Shown here: piece by piece, positions 7,415 to 15,387 of the stretch
How positions within the stretch are numbered: the first letter of the stretch is position 1
Layout: the number at the start of each line of letters is the position of its first letter
Origin: Pseudomonas fluorescens
Lineage (GTDB): Bacteria > Pseudomonadota > Gammaproteobacteria > Pseudomonadales > Pseudomonadaceae
Length of the DNA stretch: 64,000 nt
Reading direction: 5' to 3'
Assembly: GCF_002022275.1 (NCBI RefSeq)
Contig: NZ_MSDF01000009.1
Span: 56,189-120,188 of the forward strand
The notes under the pieces: model-generated
What the model saw: only the letters and a program-made list of their open reading frames with translations
What the model was told of the DNA's origin: nothing
Database searches by the model: none
Made by a program: the position numbers and the translations under genes

Positions 7415-10051
7415 TTAAAAGTCATAACTGAGCCGCGTGTAGTAGAACGCCCCTTCCGGCGCGGTCGGTGACAGGTAGCTGTATTGCTGCCCCGGCGTCT
7501 GGCGCAGGCGGCTGTTGAAGTCGTCGGGCTTGCTGTCGAACAGGTTGTTCACGCCCACCGACACGCGCAGTTGCTTGGTGAACGCGTAGTTCACGTCCAG
7601 GTCGGTGGTCCATTGCGCGCTGAAGGTCTGGTCGTACTCGGCGTTGGACTCGGCGGCCGCGTATTTGCGGTACTTGCCGTAGCGGGTTTCGTTGAGGGCG
7701 ATGGTCCATTGGTTGAGCTTGTGCACCGCGCCGAACACCAGTTTGTCCTCGGGGTAGCCGTGTTCGATAAAGCCACGAGCTTCGCGGGTCAGCACTTCAA
7801 AACCGTTAGGGTTTTCGTGGATTTTCTCAATGGTGGTGCGCGCCTTGGTGTAGCCGGCCGACAGCGCCAGGTCACCGAACTGTGCGAGGTCCAGGTTGTA
7901 CTTGCCGACGATGTCGACGCCACGGGTACGGGTGTCGGCGGCGTTGGTCATGAACTGCGCCCAGGAGTACTGCCCGTAGCCCGCGTTAGTGAGGATCTGT
8001 TCAGCCAAGGGCCCGGAAATACCACCGCTGAACAGCAGCCGATCGCGGATCGAGATCTGGTAGGCGTCGATGGTCAGCGAGGCGTTTTCAACCGGGCGCA
8101 GCACCAGGCCCAGCGAGTAGTTGGTGGATTTTTCCGGCTTGAGCGGTTGCGCGCCGAGGGCACGGGCCGCCGGGTTGTCGGCGGGCAGCATGCGCGTCAG
8201 CACCGGGTTGCCGTTGGCGTCGAGGTTGGTGGTGGTAGTCCACGAGGTGCCGATCTGGCCCAGGCTTGGGGCGTGGTAGGCGTTGTTGATGGTGCCGCGC
8301 AGGCCCACTTGTGGCGTGAAGTCATAACGCGCCGAGAGCTTGCCGGTGGTGGCCGAGCCGAAGTCCGAATAGTGCTCGGTGCGCCCGGCGACGCCGACTT
8401 GCAGTTTGTCGGTGACCTGGTTTTCCAGACCGAAGTACACGCCGCCCACGTCCCGCTTGAAGGTGCCGGCATCCTCCGGGGTCAGGCCGGAAGCCTGCAC
8501 CGCACCGACTTGCACGCCATCGATCCCGCCGAAGGAATACGAGTCATAGTCGCCCGCTTCCAGGCGGTATTGCTCATGCCGGTAAGCCACGCCACCCGAC
8601 ACGGTCAGCGGGTGGCTGGACCAGTTCACGTCCAGGTCCTTGGCGTAATCGAGGGTGATGTTGGTCTGGTCGTTGACCAGCGTGGCGACGTTGAATTTGG
8701 TCGGGCTGTTGGCGCCGTAGCTCGGGTTGACGGTGTTGAAGGCCAACTCGTCGTGCTCGTCGCGGCCATAGGTGGCGCTGAGGTCGAAGCGGCCGATGGA
8801 CTCGTCTTCATAGCGGGTGCCCACGGTGACGGCGCCGTCTTCGTAGCGGTAGCGGTATTTCGGAATGGTGCCGCCGGGGTAGATCGAGGCGACGTTGTTC
8901 GGGCTGCTCGCCAGCAACGGCGGCGTGTTGTTGACCGAGGTGTCTTGGCCAAACGTGGCGAAACTGTACAGGCGCCACTTGTCGTTGAGGCCGATCTCGG
9001 CGTTGGCGGCCAGGTTGTATTTGTCACGCCCGGCACCGCCCCAGCGCGGGTCTTGCACCTGGCCGTCGGCGACGTATTTGTCGCCAATGTCGTCAGGCTT
9101 GTTGTTCAGCGTGTTGAAGCTCAGGGTCAGGAAGCCATCGCCCGGCAGGCCGATGCCGTACCAGCCATCGGTGGTTTTGCTGAACCCATCGCCCTGGGCG
9201 TATTTGCCCAGTTGGGTGTTGATGCCGCCGCCGCTGTCACGCTCCTTGAGCACGATATTGACCACCCCGGCCACCGCGTCGGAACCGTACTGCGCCGAAG
9301 CACCGTCGCGCAGCACTTCGACGTGGTCGATGGCGCTGATGGGGATCATGTCCAGGTCCACCGGCTGGGCGCCAATGAACGGCACGCCACCGGAGATATT
9401 CACCACTGCGGAGGTGTGACGGCGCTTGCCGTTGATCAGCACCAGGGTCTGGTCAGGCGACAGTCCACGCAGCGACGCGCCTTTCGGGTCCTGGCCGCGG
9501 GTGGCGCTGTTGTTCTGCGGAAAGTTGAACGACGGCAGCAGCTGGAATAACGCCTGGTTGAGGCTCGTCGCGCCGGTTTGCTTGAGTTCGTCGGCGTTGA
9601 TCACGTCCACCGGCGCGCTGCTGGTCAGGGCGGTGGCGTTGCTGCGACGGGTGCCGATGGCGACCACACGGTCAAGGGTCGGCGCCTGGGCGGCGCTGGT
9701 TTGAGCTTTTACGTCGCTGGTCGCGGTTTTGCTCGCGCCCTCCTTGATGATGAACGCGCCGTCCGGGCTCACCTGCACTTGCAGGCCGGTGCCCTTGAGC
9801 GCGGCGTCCACGGCCTGGTGCGCCGACAGCGAGCCATCCACCGTGGCCGACGAGTAATTGCCCAGTTGCGGCGTGAAGGAAATCACCTGGCCGCTCTGAC
9901 GGCTGATGTTCAGCAGCACTTCATCCAGCGGGCCCGGTGCGATGTGATAGACCTGACGCGCGTCTTCGGCGCTGGCGGCAAACGAGAAAAACAGGCTGGC
10001 CAACGGCACCAGAGCAAAGGTTCGAAGCGGCACACGGTTGAACTGACTCAC
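7415..10051 (-). CDS. TonB-dependent outer-membrane receptor with N-terminal signalling (STN) domain
   Basis: An 878-residue outer-membrane receptor. It starts at GTG 10051 with GGGGGAG just upstream; the longer reading frame would translate a repeat. A signal peptide (to about 28, ending AASAE) is followed by an STN domain (about 35-110, YHIAPGPLDEVL...) that contacts a FecR-type anti-sigma factor, a plug domain (LVLINGKRRHT, VEVLRDGASAQYGSDAVAGVVNI) and a 22-strand barrel ending in aromatic F (YTRLSYDF). It should import a scarce ligand using TonB energy and signal its arrival to FecR/FecI encoded just upstream. The plug resembles general CirA-type receptors rather than a clearly siderophore-specific one. 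Two binding-protein genes follow, so the cargo may be a small organic nutrient rather than iron. Confidence 0.93.
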   Translation of the reverse strand: MSQFNRVPLRTFALVPLASLFFSFAASAEDARQVYHIAPGPLDEVLLNISRQSGQVISFTPQLGNYSSATVDGSLSAHQAVDAALKGTGLQVQVSPDGAFIIKEGASKTATSDVKAQTSAAQAPTLDRVVAIGTRRSNATALTSSAPVDVINADELKQTGATSLNQALFQLLPSFNFPQNNSATRGQDPKGASLRGLSPDQTLVLINGKRRHTSAVVNISGGVPFIGAQPVDLDMIPISAIDHVEVLRDGASAQYGSDAVAGVVNIVLKERDSGGGINTQLGKYAQGDGFSKTTDGWYGIGLPGDGFLTLSFNTLNNKPDDIGDKYVADGQVQDPRWGGAGRDKYNLAANAEIGLNDKWRLYSFATFGQDTSVNNTPPLLASSPNNVASIYPGGTIPKYRYRYEDGAVTVGTRYEDESIGRFDLSATYGRDEHDELAFNTVNPSYGANSPTKFNVATLVNDQTNITLDYAKDLDVNWSSHPLTVSGGVAYRHEQYRLEAGDYDSYSFGGIDGVQVGAVQASGLTPEDAGTFKRDVGGVYFGLENQVTDKLQVGVAGRTEHYSDFGSATTGKLSARYDFTPQVGLRGTINNAYHAPSLGQIGTSWTTTTNLDANGNPVLTRMLPADNPAARALGAQPLKPEKSTNYSLGLVLRPVENASLTIDAYQISIRDRLLFSGGISGPLAEQILTNAGYGQYSWAQFMTNAADTRTRGVDIVGKYNLDLAQFGDLALSAGYTKARTTIEKIHENPNGFEVLTREARGFIEHGYPEDKLVFGAVHKLNQWTIALNETRYGKYRKYAAAESNAEYDQTFSAQWTTDLDVNYAFTKQLRVSVGVNNLFDSKPDDFNSRLRQTPGQQYSYLSPTAPEGAFYYTRLSYDF

Positions 10052-10124
10052 ATTGGCTCCCCCCAAGGAAACGCCTGAACGCTGCTCCCCGCAGCGCTTA
10101 CGGGAGTGATGTGGGATGGCCGGG

Positions 10125-10148
10125 GGAAAACTTGCAGAACGTTTGGTT
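10125..10148 (-). promoter_or_regulatory. Putative FecI-type (ECF sigma) promoter of the TonB receptor operon
   Basis: On the minus strand the element reads AACCAAA, three variable bases, TCTGCAAG, then TTTTCC. It ends 73 bp before the receptor GTG. A near-identical element precedes the desaturase gene at 13675-13699, differing mainly by one inserted A before TTTTCC. AACC is a common core of ECF -35 boxes. Assignment to the adjacent FecI is inference from the duplication and the context. Confidence 0.6.
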
Positions 10149-10189
10149 ATGTCCTTAGAACCCACGCTTGGACTGCTAGCCCAATCCCT

Positions 10190-10274
10190 GTGGGAGCTGG
10201 CTTGCCTGCGATGGCATCCCCGCGGTGTACCTGTTGCACCGAGTTGTCTGCATCGCAGGCAAGCCAGCTCCCAC
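10190..10274. repeat. REP doublet, GTGGGAGCTGGCTTGCCTG family
   Basis: Inverted pair with a 40-bp spacer directly after the fecR stop codon and before the promoter-like element of the receptor gene, so it probably lies in the 3' end of the fecI-fecR transcript. Confidence 0.92.
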
Positions 10275-10292
10275 AGGGGCCAAGTCATCAGG

Positions 10293-11231
10293 TCAGGCGG
10301 CACTGACGGTCACCCACAGGCCGGTACGGCGCGTAATGTGGATCGGCAAGGTGCGCGCCAGGGTGTCGAGGATTTGTTCGGGGTTGTCGAGGCGGTACAG
10401 GCCACTGACACGCAGCCCGGCGACGCCCGGCTCCAGGCGCAGCACGCCATTGTGATAGGGCCGCAGCGCCTCGATGACTTCGGCCAGCGGGCGGTCGCGT
10501 ACCTGCAGGAAACCGTCGATCCACGCGGTGGCACCGGAGGAGCTGGCCTCCACCTGGCCAAAGCCCGAGCGGTCGTAATGCACTTCGTGGCCGGCGGCGA
10601 GTTGCAGGCGTTCGCCACGCTGGTCGTCGATGTCCACCGCGCCATTGAGCGCCACGACCTGGCCCTGCCCTTCGCGCTCGCGCACCAGGAAGCGGTTGCC
10701 GTAGGCGCGCAGGCGCGCGTGGTCGGTCTGGATCAGAAACGGGCGGCTGCGGTCGCTCGCAACCTTTGCCAGCAACTCGCCTTCGCGCAGGCGCACCAGG
10801 CGCTGTTGCGGGCTGAACTGGATATCGGCCGCGCTTTGCGCGTTGAGCAGTAACTCGCTGCCATCCGCCAGCGTGACGGCGCGGCGCTCACCGGTGCCGG
10901 TGCGGATGTCCGCCGTCAGTTCAGACAACCCCATGGGTTTGGCCAGAAACGCTGCGCTGATGGCCACGCCTGCGCCCGCCAAAGCGATCTGCAACACACG
11001 GCGGCGGCTTGAAGGCGCCTCCAGCGCCTGCTGCAGCACCTTGCCGCTCACGCCCTGCGCCTGAGGAATCTGAAACACGCCAAGACGGGTTTCCAGTTGC
11101 TGGCACAGCGCATCGTGCCTTGGGTCGGACGCCCGCCATTGGTGGTAACGCTGCCAATCCGCCGCCGTGGCCTGGCCGGAGCGCAGCAACACGTACCAGC
11201 GCGTGGCGCTGTCGATCAAGTCGTCGTTCAT
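10293..11231 (-). CDS. FecR-family anti-sigma factor / sigma regulator
   Basis: A 312-residue inner-membrane regulator. The cytoplasmic N-terminal anti-sigma domain (1-80) carries the Trp-rich FecR signature ATRWYVLLRSG...WQRYHQW. A membrane helix lies near 88-108 (IALAGAGVAISAAFLA), followed by a periplasmic FecR domain (about 115-210, RTGTGERRAVTLADGSELLLNA) and a C-terminal STN-binding region. It should hold FecI inactive until the ligand-loaded receptor contacts it. ATG 11231 overlaps the fecI stop by 4 bp (ATGA), showing translational coupling; a longer start would overlap fecI needlessly. Confidence 0.93.
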   Translation of the reverse strand: MNDDLIDSATRWYVLLRSGQATAADWQRYHQWRASDPRHDALCQQLETRLGVFQIPQAQGVSGKVLQQALEAPSSRRRVLQIALAGAGVAISAAFLAKPMGLSELTADIRTGTGERRAVTLADGSELLLNAQSAADIQFSPQQRLVRLREGELLAKVASDRSRPFLIQTDHARLRAYGNRFLVREREGQGQVVALNGAVDIDDQRGERLQLAAGHEVHYDRSGFGQVEASSSGATAWIDGFLQVRDRPLAEVIEALRPYHNGVLRLEPGVAGLRVSGLYRLDNPEQILDTLARTLPIHITRRTGLWVTVSAA

Positions 11232-11737
11232 TCCAGGCACAGCCGCAGGCAACGGTTGAGGGCACGGGCCATGTAGTCGCTGACCGAGCGCTGGGAGATG
11301 CCCAACTCGGCGGCGATTTCCGGGTAGGTCAGGCCATTGAGCTGGGAGAGTAAAAAGGTCGCCTTGACCTTGGCCGGCAAGCCGTCGAGCAGCGCGTCGA
11401 TGGCGTGCAGGGCTTCGAGCATTTGCGCCAGGTCTTCGGGGGATGGCGCGGTGGACATCTCATCGCTGTCGAGGGCGTCGAGGTAGGCCCGCTCCAGGTC
11501 ACGGCGGCGCCACAGCTGGTACATCAGGCGCTGGGCAATCGTGGTGAGCAAAGCGCGGGGCTGGCGGATCGGCGCCACACCGGGCGAACTCAGCAGCTGG
11601 ACAAAGGTGTCGGCGGCGATGTCTTCGGCGTGCGCACGGGAATCGAGATGGCGGTGCAAACGGCTGCACAGCCAATCGTAATGACTGCGGAACAATCCGC
11701 CCACGTAATCGCTGTGAGAAGTGTCGGCGCCGGACAT
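11228..11737 (-). CDS. RNA polymerase ECF sigma factor, FecI type
   Basis: A 169-residue iron-starvation-type ECF sigma factor. Sigma region 2 is at about 10-75 (AEDIAADTFVQLL), and region 4 at about 110-165 with the helix-turn-helix GLTYPEIAAELGISQRSVSDY. It is co-transcribed with fecR and followed by the receptor gene, the standard cell-surface signalling order. Likely targets are the receptor operon and, from the shared element at 13675, the desaturase operon. I see no convincing Fur box in the AT-rich 11738-11850 upstream region, so the trigger may not be iron. Confidence 0.94.
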   Translation of the reverse strand: MSGADTSHSDYVGGLFRSHYDWLCSRLHRHLDSRAHAEDIAADTFVQLLSSPGVAPIRQPRALLTTIAQRLMYQLWRRRDLERAYLDALDSDEMSTAPSPEDLAQMLEALHAIDALLDGLPAKVKATFLLSQLNGLTYPEIAAELGISQRSVSDYMARALNRCLRLCLE

Positions 11738-11850
11738 AGTGGCTCCATCTGAGTAGGTTGCGCGTTATGTCCGGTGTTCCGGTGGAGCGATCCTAGCAAG
11801 GCTGCTTATTCTTTAATAATATTTAAAAGGTATTTTTATATAACCTAAAG

Positions 11851-11902
11851 CGTGACACGGAGCGTCACGGGAGGCATTCCCACGCGGAGCGTGGGAACGA
11901 TC
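11851..11902. repeat. REP-type repeat, single arm of the GATCGTTCCCACGC family
   Basis: One arm of the repeat also seen at 6134 and 38044: CGTGACACGGAGCGTCACG followed by TTCCCACGCGGAGCGTGGGA. It abuts the stop codon of the PhnD-like gene and separates that operon from fecI. The rest of 11738-11850 is AT-rich (many TTTAATAATATTT-like runs) and probably holds the fecI promoter, but no confident boxes can be drawn. Confidence 0.85.
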
Positions 11903-12692
11903 AGTGGAGTTTCGAGTAGCCCAAGTCGGCGGCGTATCTCTGGTAGCTCAACAACACCTCGTAGTCATCTGCGCTGGCGGGCAGTACTTCCTGGATACCC
12001 AGCGTGTCGGCGACCTGCGGCAAGTCCTGCAATGCCAGGTTCATTGCCTCACGGATCCGTGCGGCGTGTTCATCACTCAAACTCAGCGGCCCGATGTAGG
12101 GCAACGTCGGGCTCGGCGCGCTGCGGGTAACCACACGCAGCCCCGCCACTTCCTGCGGGGCAAACCGCGCTAGGTAGTCGAAAGTGACGCTGTCGATGGC
12201 GGCGAGGTCGGCGCGGTCTTCGCGCAGCCAGCGCAGGCTTTCGCGGTGCGCACCGCTGATGCCGACACTGGTAAAAAATCGTCCGTCGCGCTGCAAGGGG
12301 GCAAGACGTTCGCGCAGCAGGTTCATGCCGCTGTTGGAGTCGTGACCATTGATAACGCCGCGGCTGTTGTAGAAATCCGCCAGGGCGCTCTGCGGGTTGT
12401 CATCGCGGGTCAGCAGCAGGCTGCAATGTTCGCCGCCGCTGCCGTGGGCCAATTCGTAGCGCGGGCGGCCGATGACACGGACCTGGCCGCGCAACTGGGT
12501 CATCAGCGGGTAGCCGCAGGTTTGCGTGACGAGCAATTCGGGGGCCAGCCACAGGCCGTGCAGATCAAGGTGGTCCGCGTTACGACGGCTGAGGTTCAGG
12601 CGCTCGAAGATGCGCGTGAGCCACAGCTGGTTGGCCTGCTGGATGGGCTCGGGCGCGACGTACATCAGCAGCTCGGCGTAGTGGTCACTCAT
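11901..12692 (-). CDS. PhnD-like phosphate/phosphonate-type binding protein without signal peptide
   Basis: A 263-residue protein related to PhnD-type substrate-binding proteins (type 2 periplasmic fold). Typical segments are VIGRPRYELAHGSGGEHCSLLLTRDD, FYNSRGVINGHDSNSGMNLLR and LAAIDSVTFDYLARF, the last being the loop where family members count ligand sites. The N-terminus (MSDHYAELLMYVAPEP) has no signal peptide or lipobox, so it is probably cytoplasmic, unlike transport PhnD. It lies 9 bp downstream of a desaturase-like gene, surely one operon. It may act as a ligand sensor or cofactor-binding partner of that enzyme; the phosphonate link is only by family name. Confidence 0.8.
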   Translation of the reverse strand: MSDHYAELLMYVAPEPIQQANQLWLTRIFERLNLSRRNADHLDLHGLWLAPELLVTQTCGYPLMTQLRGQVRVIGRPRYELAHGSGGEHCSLLLTRDDNPQSALADFYNSRGVINGHDSNSGMNLLRERLAPLQRDGRFFTSVGISGAHRESLRWLREDRADLAAIDSVTFDYLARFAPQEVAGLRVVTRSAPSPTLPYIGPLSLSDEHAARIREAMNLALQDLPQVADTLGIQEVLPASADDYEVLLSYQRYAADLGYSKLH

Positions 12693-12701
12693 GGTCGTCT
12701 C

Positions 12702-13631
12702 TCACGCAAAAGGGTGCCGGGGGCTGTCGATGGCTTTGAGGCCATGGCGGCTGATCAGCTCGCCATAGCCCTGCACCAGAAAACCACCGCTGCGCGCCAC
12801 CCACTGTTCGCGGCGCGCGTGGTAAACCGCAGGCAGCAAGTACCAGGGCAATTTCGGCAAATCGTGGTGCACCAGGTGCAGGTTGTTGTTGAGGAACAGC
12901 CAGGTCCACGGCCAGGCCGCCTCGTTGAGTACCGTGCGCTGTTCCGGCTGCAGGTGCGGGCGGTGTTCATAGTAGGAACGGATGGACGCCAGGGACAAGG
13001 CCGGCACCGTGACCAGCAGCAAGTAATGCCACACCGGCAGCGCGCTGTAATGGGCGATAAAACTCAGCATCAGGATTGTCACGACACCGTGGGCCAGCCA
13101 CATCGGCCATACCTGGGGCAGGCGTCGGCATTCATTGCGCGCCAGTCGGCCAATCGCCAGGGGGCCCGACAGCAGAAAACGGCCGAGCACGGTTTTGGTC
13201 AGCCAGTGCACGCCGCGTTCGAACAGCGAGCTGTTGTTCCACTGGCGCTGGGTCAGGTAACGGCTTTCCGGGTCGATGCCCGGCAGGGTGAGGTCTTCGT
13301 CGTTGTGGTGCAGCAAGTGGCTGTCGCGGTACAGGGTGTAGGGGTACCACACGGCAAACGGGGCGTAGCCGAGCAGCTTGTTGAGCAGCAGGGAGCGCGT
13401 GGGATGGCCGTGGAGCAATTCGTGCTGCACCGACAGCCACAGCGTCACCAGCGGGATCAGCAACAGCGTGCTGAACCACAGGCCCAGCCAGTGGCTGCCG
13501 AGGATCACGGCAAACCAGCCGCCATACACGCCGACCAACAGCAGCCAGGTCGGCCATTCGGTGCGGGCAATAAAGCTATGGGCCAGGGCTTCGATTTCCC
13601 GGCGTTGGGTCGGATCAAGGTAATTAGCCAT
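12702..13631 (-). CDS. Membrane fatty-acid-desaturase-family enzyme
   Basis: A 309-residue integral membrane di-iron enzyme. The three histidine boxes are clear: QHELLHGH near residue 70, HLLHH near 107 and HLVHHD near 257. Hydrophobic spans flank them (TWLLLVGVYGGWFAVILGS near 28-46, VTILMLSFIAHYSALPVWHYLLLVTVP near 185-210). The family desaturates or hydroxylates acyl chains, but also modifies other lipophilic or amine-bearing substrates. It heads a two-gene operon with the PhnD-like gene and carries upstream the same ECF-like element as the nearby TonB receptor, so it is probably part of that response rather than of general lipid metabolism. No good Shine-Dalgarno is seen; a hairpin occupies that region. 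Confidence 0.87.
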   Translation of the reverse strand: MANYLDPTQRREIEALAHSFIARTEWPTWLLLVGVYGGWFAVILGSHWLGLWFSTLLLIPLVTLWLSVQHELLHGHPTRSLLLNKLLGYAPFAVWYPYTLYRDSHLLHHNDEDLTLPGIDPESRYLTQRQWNNSSLFERGVHWLTKTVLGRFLLSGPLAIGRLARNECRRLPQVWPMWLAHGVVTILMLSFIAHYSALPVWHYLLLVTVPALSLASIRSYYEHRPHLQPEQRTVLNEAAWPWTWLFLNNNLHLVHHDLPKLPWYLLPAVYHARREQWVARSGGFLVQGYGELISRHGLKAIDSPRHPFA

Positions 13632-13639
13632 CGGCCGCT

Positions 13640-13662
13640 CAGAGCAGGTGTTTCCTGCTCTG
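13640..13662 (-). promoter_or_regulatory. 5' leader hairpin of the desaturase gene
   Basis: CAGAGCAGG and CCTGCTCTG form a perfect 9-bp stem with a 5-base loop. On the minus strand it lies in the leader, ending 8 bases before the ATG at 13631, where a ribosome site would be expected. It may control translation. Fold and effect are inferred from sequence only. Confidence 0.5.
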
Positions 13663-13674
13663 TGCAGTGAGGCC

Positions 13675-13699
13675 GGAAAATCTTGCAGATCATTTGGTT
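13675..13699 (-). promoter_or_regulatory. Putative FecI-type promoter of the desaturase-PhnD operon
   Basis: On the minus strand: AACCAAA, TGA, TCTGCAAG, ATTTTCC, matching 16 of 18 bases of the first part of the element before the TonB receptor at 10125-10148 and sharing TTTTCC and GGCC after it. It ends 43 bp before the desaturase ATG. The match in two separate promoter regions of one cluster suggests a common sigma factor or regulator. Confidence 0.6.
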
Positions 13700-13712
13700 C
13701 TAAGCTTGTAAC

Positions 13713-13829
13713 TCAGTGACCGAACAGGCCGCTCTCGGATTTTTTGGTTTTCTTGTCAGCGCGTTTTTCAACGGCGGTCTTTGCCGGTTTTTTCTTCGCG
13801 GCTTTCTTTGAATCCATACCTTTGGCCAT
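13713..13829 (-). CDS. Small lysine-rich protein
   Basis: A 38-residue ORF: MAKGMDSKKAAKKKPAKTA in the first half, ending ESGLFGH. Thirteen lysines make it strongly basic, with the composition of a nucleic-acid-binding or ribosome-associated tail, but no fold can be named. It starts at ATG 13829 and stops with TGA at 13713. It is separated from the desaturase leader by a few tens of bases and diverges from the acetyltransferase gene. Its lysine and alanine use resembles small conserved Pseudomonas proteins; I regard it as probably real. Confidence 0.6.
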   Translation of the reverse strand: MAKGMDSKKAAKKKPAKTAVEKRADKKTKKSESGLFGH

Positions 13830-13933
13830 GATGCATGCTCCACTCAACAGGGGATGTAGCACTGGGTATACCACCTATTGCGCGCCAGAAGGCGCTTATA
13901 ATCCCGGGCCCTTGATTACGTTTGCTGAACACC

Positions 13934-14359
13934 ATGCCCGAGCTGAACATTGATGTGCTGGCAGAGCCGCTGTGGCCGCTGCTGAACAAGTTTTATCGCA
14001 GCCATGATTCGTCGATGAAGGCGCTCAAGGGCGGACGTTTGTGGGTGGCGCGCGAGGGCGAAATTGTCGCCGGGCTGTGCCTGACGCCGGTGGTCGGCGG
14101 CCAGTGGCTGACCGGGGTGTTTGTGGCCCCGGCGTATCGCGGCCAGGGGTTGGCGGCGCGCTTGATTCTTCAGGCGGTGGCCGCGTGTGAGGGCACGGTG
14201 TGGTTGTTGTGTCATCCCGACCTGGAGGAGTTGTATCAGCGCATGGGGTTTACGCAAGACACGGTGCTGCCCCAGTCATTGAGTGAGCGGCTGGTGCGCT
14301 ATAAACGCAACAAGCCGATGATCGCCATGGGCTTAGAACCATTGGTGAGGTCAACCTAA
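13934..14359 (+). CDS. GNAT-family N-acetyltransferase
   Basis: A 141-residue GNAT acetyltransferase. The acetyl-CoA binding motif A is clear (TGVFVAPAYRGQGLAARLI, about 58-76; the Q/RGxGxxx loop is RGQGLA). Motif B follows with LLCHPDLEELYQRMGFT, typical of the family's C-terminal part. The start at ATG 13934 (MPELNIDVL) is preferred over an upstream TTG; no strong ribosome site is visible. The acceptor amine is unknown. It is short for the family but contains the whole CoA-binding core. Confidence 0.87.
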   Translation: MPELNIDVLAEPLWPLLNKFYRSHDSSMKALKGGRLWVAREGEIVAGLCLTPVVGGQWLTGVFVAPAYRGQGLAARLILQAVAACEGTVWLLCHPDLEELYQRMGFTQDTVLPQSLSERLVRYKRNKPMIAMGLEPLVRST

Positions 14360-14431
14360 GATAATGTGTGGTCGAGCTCTGCAGGGCCCATGCTAGCCTC
14401 GACAGCACAGTGGCCCATTTTTCGGATGATC

Positions 14432-15250
14432 ATGAAAGCGACCCTTGCAGCTCTGTCCTTGACCGCCCTCCTCGTCCCGGCCTTCAGCCAGGCAGCCGAC
14501 GCCCCGATTACCGCCCAGCAATACGCCAGCGTGCTCGCCGGCAGTTGGCGCGACCCGGCCAACAGCGCACGTGACGGCTATCGTCACCCGCAGCAAACCC
14601 TGGAGTTCTTTGGCTTGAGCGCCAAACAGCGTGTAATCGAAATCACCCCCGGCGGCGGTTGGTACAGCGAAGTGCTGGCGCCGCTGCTCAAGGATCACGG
14701 GCACTACATTGCCGCCGTGCAGGCCGCCAGCAGCGGCGCTTATGCCGCGACGTCCGAACAGAACCTGAAAAAGAAATTCGCCGCTGACCCCGCACGCTAT
14801 GGCAAGGCCGAAGTGGTCGAGTTTGACCCCAAGGCGCCGGTGTTCGGCAAACCGGCGTCGGCAGACACCGTGCTGACCTTCCGCAATGTGCATAACTGGG
14901 TGGACGCCGGCACCGCACCCGCCACGTTCAGTGCGTTTTACACGGTGTTGAAACCGGGTGGCGTGCTGGGTGTGGAGGATCACCGGGCCAGGGACGGCGC
15001 GGATCTGCAAGCGATCAAAGACAGCGGTTACCTGACCACCGCGCAGGTGGTGAAGCTGGCGACGGATGCCGGGTTCAAGCTGGCGGGGGAGAGTGAGGTG
15101 AATGCGAATCCGAAGGACACCAAGGATTATCCGGGCGGGGTATGGACGTTACCGCCGTCGTTGAGGCTGGGCGAGCAGGATAAGGCGAAGTATGTGGCAA
15201 TTGGGGAGTCGGACCGGATGACGTTGCGGTTTATCAAACCTGCCAAATAA
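14432..15250 (+). CDS. Exported class I SAM-dependent methyltransferase-like protein
   Basis: A 272-residue protein with a signal peptide (MKATLAALSLTALLVPAFSQA) and then a Rossmann-type methyltransferase fold of the COG4798 type. The SAM-binding region is VIEITPGGGWYSEVLAPLL near 74-92; later landmarks are DTVLTFRNVHNW and LKPGGVLGVEDHR. An exported methyltransferase is odd because SAM is cytoplasmic, but this family regularly carries such leaders in proteobacteria. ATG 14432 is chosen because it begins the leader; ATG 14426 is equally possible. Role unknown. It is monocistronic, ending before a repeat at 15273. Confidence 0.82.
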   Translation: MKATLAALSLTALLVPAFSQAADAPITAQQYASVLAGSWRDPANSARDGYRHPQQTLEFFGLSAKQRVIEITPGGGWYSEVLAPLLKDHGHYIAAVQAASSGAYAATSEQNLKKKFAADPARYGKAEVVEFDPKAPVFGKPASADTVLTFRNVHNWVDAGTAPATFSAFYTVLKPGGVLGVEDHRARDGADLQAIKDSGYLTTAQVVKLATDAGFKLAGESEVNANPKDTKDYPGGVWTLPPSLRLGEQDKAKYVAIGESDRMTLRFIKPAK

Positions 15251-15272
15251 CCAGACTCAACATAAAACCAAT

Positions 15273-15359
15273 GTGGGAGCTGGCTTGCCTGCGATGGCGG
15301 TGAGCCAGTCAACATCACTGTGACTGTTACACCGCTATCGCAGGCAAGCCAGCTCCCAC
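15273..15359. repeat. REP doublet, GTGGGAGCTGGCTTGCCTG family
   Basis: Inverted pair between the convergent methyltransferase and deformylase genes. Confidence 0.92.
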
Positions 15360-15387
15360 AGTTTGGTTTTTTGGTGTGTCAGGGGGG

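Noticed and set aside
7484..9550. A 688-codon open frame on the plus strand opposite the TonB receptor
   Set aside because: It is antisense to a gene with clear signal peptide, plug and barrel motifs; long empty frames are expected opposite GC-rich Pseudomonas genes. The same holds for 17916-19700 and 59358-60920.
11738..11850. Fur box before fecI
   Set aside because: The region is AT-rich but no 19-bp palindrome of Fur type could be aligned convincingly.
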